Assembly (NCBI RefSeq): GCF_016405855.1
Contig: NZ_JAEFCA010000004.1
Coordinates: forward strand, 406,075-470,074
DNA length: 64,000 nt
Source: Flavobacterium sp. IB48
Lineage (GTDB): Bacteria; Bacteroidota; Bacteroidia; Flavobacteriales; Flavobacteriaceae
Direction: 5' to 3'
The notes beneath the pieces are model-generated. The model was not told where the DNA came from. It did no database searches and was given only the letters and a program-made list of their open reading frames with translations. Position numbers and translations under genes: made by a program. Shown piece by piece: positions 61,871-64,000 of this stretch (position 1 is the stretch's first letter; each line of letters starts with the position of its first letter).

Positions 61871-64000
61871 TTGAAAACTACACTAACTACCTTACTTTTT
61901 TTAATAAATTCCCTGTTGTTTTCTCAGGAATTTCCGCCAATCATTAAATATTCTCCTTCTGTTTATGGAGCTGGAAATCAAAGCTGGATGATTTCGCAGG
62001 ATCATAATAATTATTTGTATTTCGCCAATAACGACGGATTATTAGAATATAACGGAACTAGTTGGCAATTATATCCGGGGCCAAACGAAACTATTATTCG
62101 TTCTGTAAAAGTAATTGGCAATAAAATTTATACAGGAAGTTATATGAATTTTGGTTTTTGGACCAGAAAAGAAGATGGAAAACTTAAATATACTTCGCTA
62201 AGCGACGGTATAAAAAATAAGATCCTAGATGATGAACAGTTTTGGAATATTCTTAAATATGATCATTGGATTTTATTTCAGTCTTTAAACCGAATTTATA
62301 TTTACGATACCAAAACGGGAAAGTTTAAAATAATTGCGCCCAAAAATGGTGTTGTAAAATCGTTTGCCTCGACAAATGCAATTTATTTTCAAACTTCTAA
62401 AGAAGGGCTTTTTGAAATTGAAAGCGGTAGAGCAAAATTAATTTCAGATGATCCGATTTTAAAAAAGTTTACAGTTGCCAATATTTTTACGATAGATGAT
62501 GGTTTATTGCTTCAAACGCAATTAGATGGTATTTACAAACTTTCGGGAAATTCTTTAACCCATGTTGTTACTGATGTTGATGCTGAATTAAAATCGAGTT
62601 TTGTATACAGCAGCCAGCGCTTGCAGGACGGAAGTTTTGCTTTAGGAACTGTATCAAACGGAATTTTTATTTTATCTGATAAAGGAAAGCTCAAATACCA
62701 TCTTACGCAGAGTAAAGGTTTAAGTAATAACACTGCTTTATCGCTTTTTGAAGATAAAGACCAAAATTTATGGACGGGACTTGATAACGGAATCAACTGC
62801 ATCAATATGCAGTCGCCAGTGCATAGTTTTACAGATGATACGGGAGTTTTAGGAACGGTTTATGCATCTGCCATTCATAACGGAATGCTATATATAGGAA
62901 CCAATCAGGGATTGTTTTGCAAGCCTAATCAAAGTAATTCAGAATTTAAGTTTATAAATGGAACAAAAGGGCAGGTATGGTCTTTATTTGTTTATGATAA
63001 TACGCTTTTCTGCGGACATGATTCGGGAACTTTTATTGTGGTAAATGAAACCGCCAAGAGTATATTTTCGGCTTCTGGAACCTGGAAATTCGAGCATATT
63101 CCAGGAAATAAAAATCAGTTGCTTCAAGGAAATTATTATGGCATTTCGGTTTTAGAAAAAAGAAACAATCAATGGGTTTTTAGAAATAAAATTCAAGGTT
63201 TTGATTATTCTTCTCGATATTTTGAAATAGGAAACGATTTTGATGTTTATGTAAGCCATGAATACAAAGGAATTTTTAGATTAAAACTTGATAAATCATT
63301 ATTAAAAACACAAGGCTTTTTTGCTTACAAAAGTCCAGATAAAGGTAAATATGCTAGTTTAACAAAATTCAACAATTCGATTTACTATGCTTATAAAGGC
63401 GGTATTTTTAAATTGAATGCTAAGACAAGACAATTTGTAAAAGACAGCGTATTAAGTTCCATTTTTGAAAAAGACGAATATACATCTGGTAAATTAATAG
63501 TTGATAATTCTAATAAAATCTGGCTTTTCTCCAAAAACTACATTCATTATTTCTCGGCAAGTAAACTAAGTAATCAATTAAAAGAAAATTTAATTCCGAT
63601 ACCTTCTTCTTTGACCAACTCGATGTTAGGTTATGAGAATATCACGCAGATTTCTAAATCTACTTATTTAATAGGAACTACAGACGGGTATTATACATTA
63701 AATATTGACGACTTAAGTTTTAAAAACTACAATGTTTTTATTACAGATATTACCATCAATAAGCAAAATGAAACTTTTAAAAATGTGGGTATTTTAAGTG
63801 AAGGAAGCTTCAAATTTGATGAAAATAATATAACGCTCAATTATACAGTTCCAGAATATAATAAGTACATTAATTCTGAATACCAATATTTATTGGAAGG
63901 TTTTCAGAATGAATGGAGCGAATGGAGTACAAAAGCAACTGTAAATTTTAAAAATCTACCTCCAGGAAAATATACCTTTAGAGTAAGAGCTAAATATGCG
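61871..64000 (+). CDS. Two-component-type regulator propeller and Y_Y_Y domain protein, N-terminal part
   Basis: An open frame of 710 codons that leaves the window. Signal peptide KTTLTTLLFLINSLLFSQ. Repeated propeller blades of about 40 residues include QSWMISQDHNNYLYFANNDGLLEYNG and LSLFEDKDQNLWTGLDNGINCIN. At the window edge a Y_Y_Y domain starts (EYQYLLEGFQNEWSEWS, then LPPGKYTFRVRAKYA). This is the periplasmic sensor half of a hybrid regulator; the missing part should hold a TM helix and kinase or HTH domains. The start is TTG at 61871, forced by an in-frame TAA upstream at 61853. The ligand is often a polysaccharide fragment, but unknown here. Confidence 0.85.
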   Translation, partial: MKTTLTTLLFLINSLLFSQEFPPIIKYSPSVYGAGNQSWMISQDHNNYLYFANNDGLLEYNGTSWQLYPGPNETIIRSVKVIGNKIYTGSYMNFGFWTRKEDGKLKYTSLSDGIKNKILDDEQFWNILKYDHWILFQSLNRIYIYDTKTGKFKIIAPKNGVVKSFASTNAIYFQTSKEGLFEIESGRAKLISDDPILKKFTVANIFTIDDGLLLQTQLDGIYKLSGNSLTHVVTDVDAELKSSFVYSSQRLQDGSFALGTVSNGIFILSDKGKLKYHLTQSKGLSNNTALSLFEDKDQNLWTGLDNGINCINMQSPVHSFTDDTGVLGTVYASAIHNGMLYIGTNQGLFCKPNQSNSEFKFINGTKGQVWSLFVYDNTLFCGHDSGTFIVVNETAKSIFSASGTWKFEHIPGNKNQLLQGNYYGISVLEKRNNQWVFRNKIQGFDYSSRYFEIGNDFDVYVSHEYKGIFRLKLDKSLLKTQGFFAYKSPDKGKYASLTKFNNSIYYAYKGGIFKLNAKTRQFVKDSVLSSIFEKDEYTSGKLIVDNSNKIWLFSKNYIHYFSASKLSNQLKENLIPIPSSLTNSMLGYENITQISKSTYLIGTTDGYYTLNIDDLSFKNYNVFITDITINKQNETFKNVGILSEGSFKFDENNITLNYTVPEYNKYINSEYQYLLEGFQNEWSEWSTKATVNFKNLPPGKYTFRVRAKYA

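Overview
The window is a contiguous piece of a low-GC chromosome from a member of Bacteroidota, most likely Flavobacterium. The evidence is the -7 promoter box TANNTTTG, the near absence of Shine-Dalgarno sequences, a subtilase with a type IX secretion (T9SS) C-terminal sorting domain, a serine palmitoyltransferase-type lipid enzyme, many flavobacterial DUF families (DUF3810, DUF4834, DUF4268, DUF4190, DUF4956) and pyrG next to yidC. I see no rRNA, tRNA, CRISPR array, insertion sequence or prophage. Most genes look like ordinary core genome.

Layout. 1-3.7 kb: amino-sugar catabolism (FucP-type transporter and a NagB/LmbE-type fusion deaminase). 4-9 kb: small membrane proteins, then CTP synthase and YidC. 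9-13.5 kb: a MORN/YwqK-type protein, a TPR protein and two adjacent damaged genes: a DUF4956 gene with a +1 frameshift and a PEP/pyruvate-binding-domain gene with an in-frame TGA right after its signal peptide. 13.8-20.4 kb: MnmA, a secreted T9SS subtilase, a nitronate monooxygenase-like enzyme, a NUDIX hydrolase and an acyltransferase. 20.6-28.4 kb: an ECF sigma factor with a membrane partner, a DUF3810 zinc-site protein, a dipeptidase, a DEAD-box helicase and RdgB. 28.4-34.8 kb: an ABC exporter, a GH88 hydrolase and a cluster of three paralogous small lipoproteins. 34.8-37.1 kb: a glutamate-synthase-like FMN protein and a NYN-LOTUS protein.

37.3-46.2 kb is a nitrite/nitric oxide respiration module: an Rrf2 (NsrR-like) regulator with three cysteines, a lipoprotein azurin, quinol-type NO reductase, the Ric repair protein, a His-rich membrane protein, and on the other strand nirK (fused to cytochrome c), a nirV-like gene and a SCO1-like gene. 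The same 26-bp palindrome (10-bp arms, 6-bp spacer) stands upstream of rrf2, norB and nirK. I propose it as the operator of this regulon. No nitrous oxide reductase is in view.

46.4-64 kb: serine palmitoyltransferase-like enzyme, lipoprotein, zinc-ribbon protein, GNAT-like protein, outer-membrane barrel, an envelope polysaccharide set (YfhO, GT4, flippase), an MscS channel, UvrA, and the start of a large two-component-type propeller sensor cut by the window edge.

The most unusual non-coding signal is a set of short-period degenerate repeats that sit just after stop codons, in many cases before the terminator, and are oriented with the upstream gene. They are an 8-bp unit ending in CTAAG, a CAGTC-type unit, roughly 10-bp units, and a hairpin-plus-tail unit whose stems differ by compensatory changes. 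All functional statements come from reading the sequence; no database search was run.
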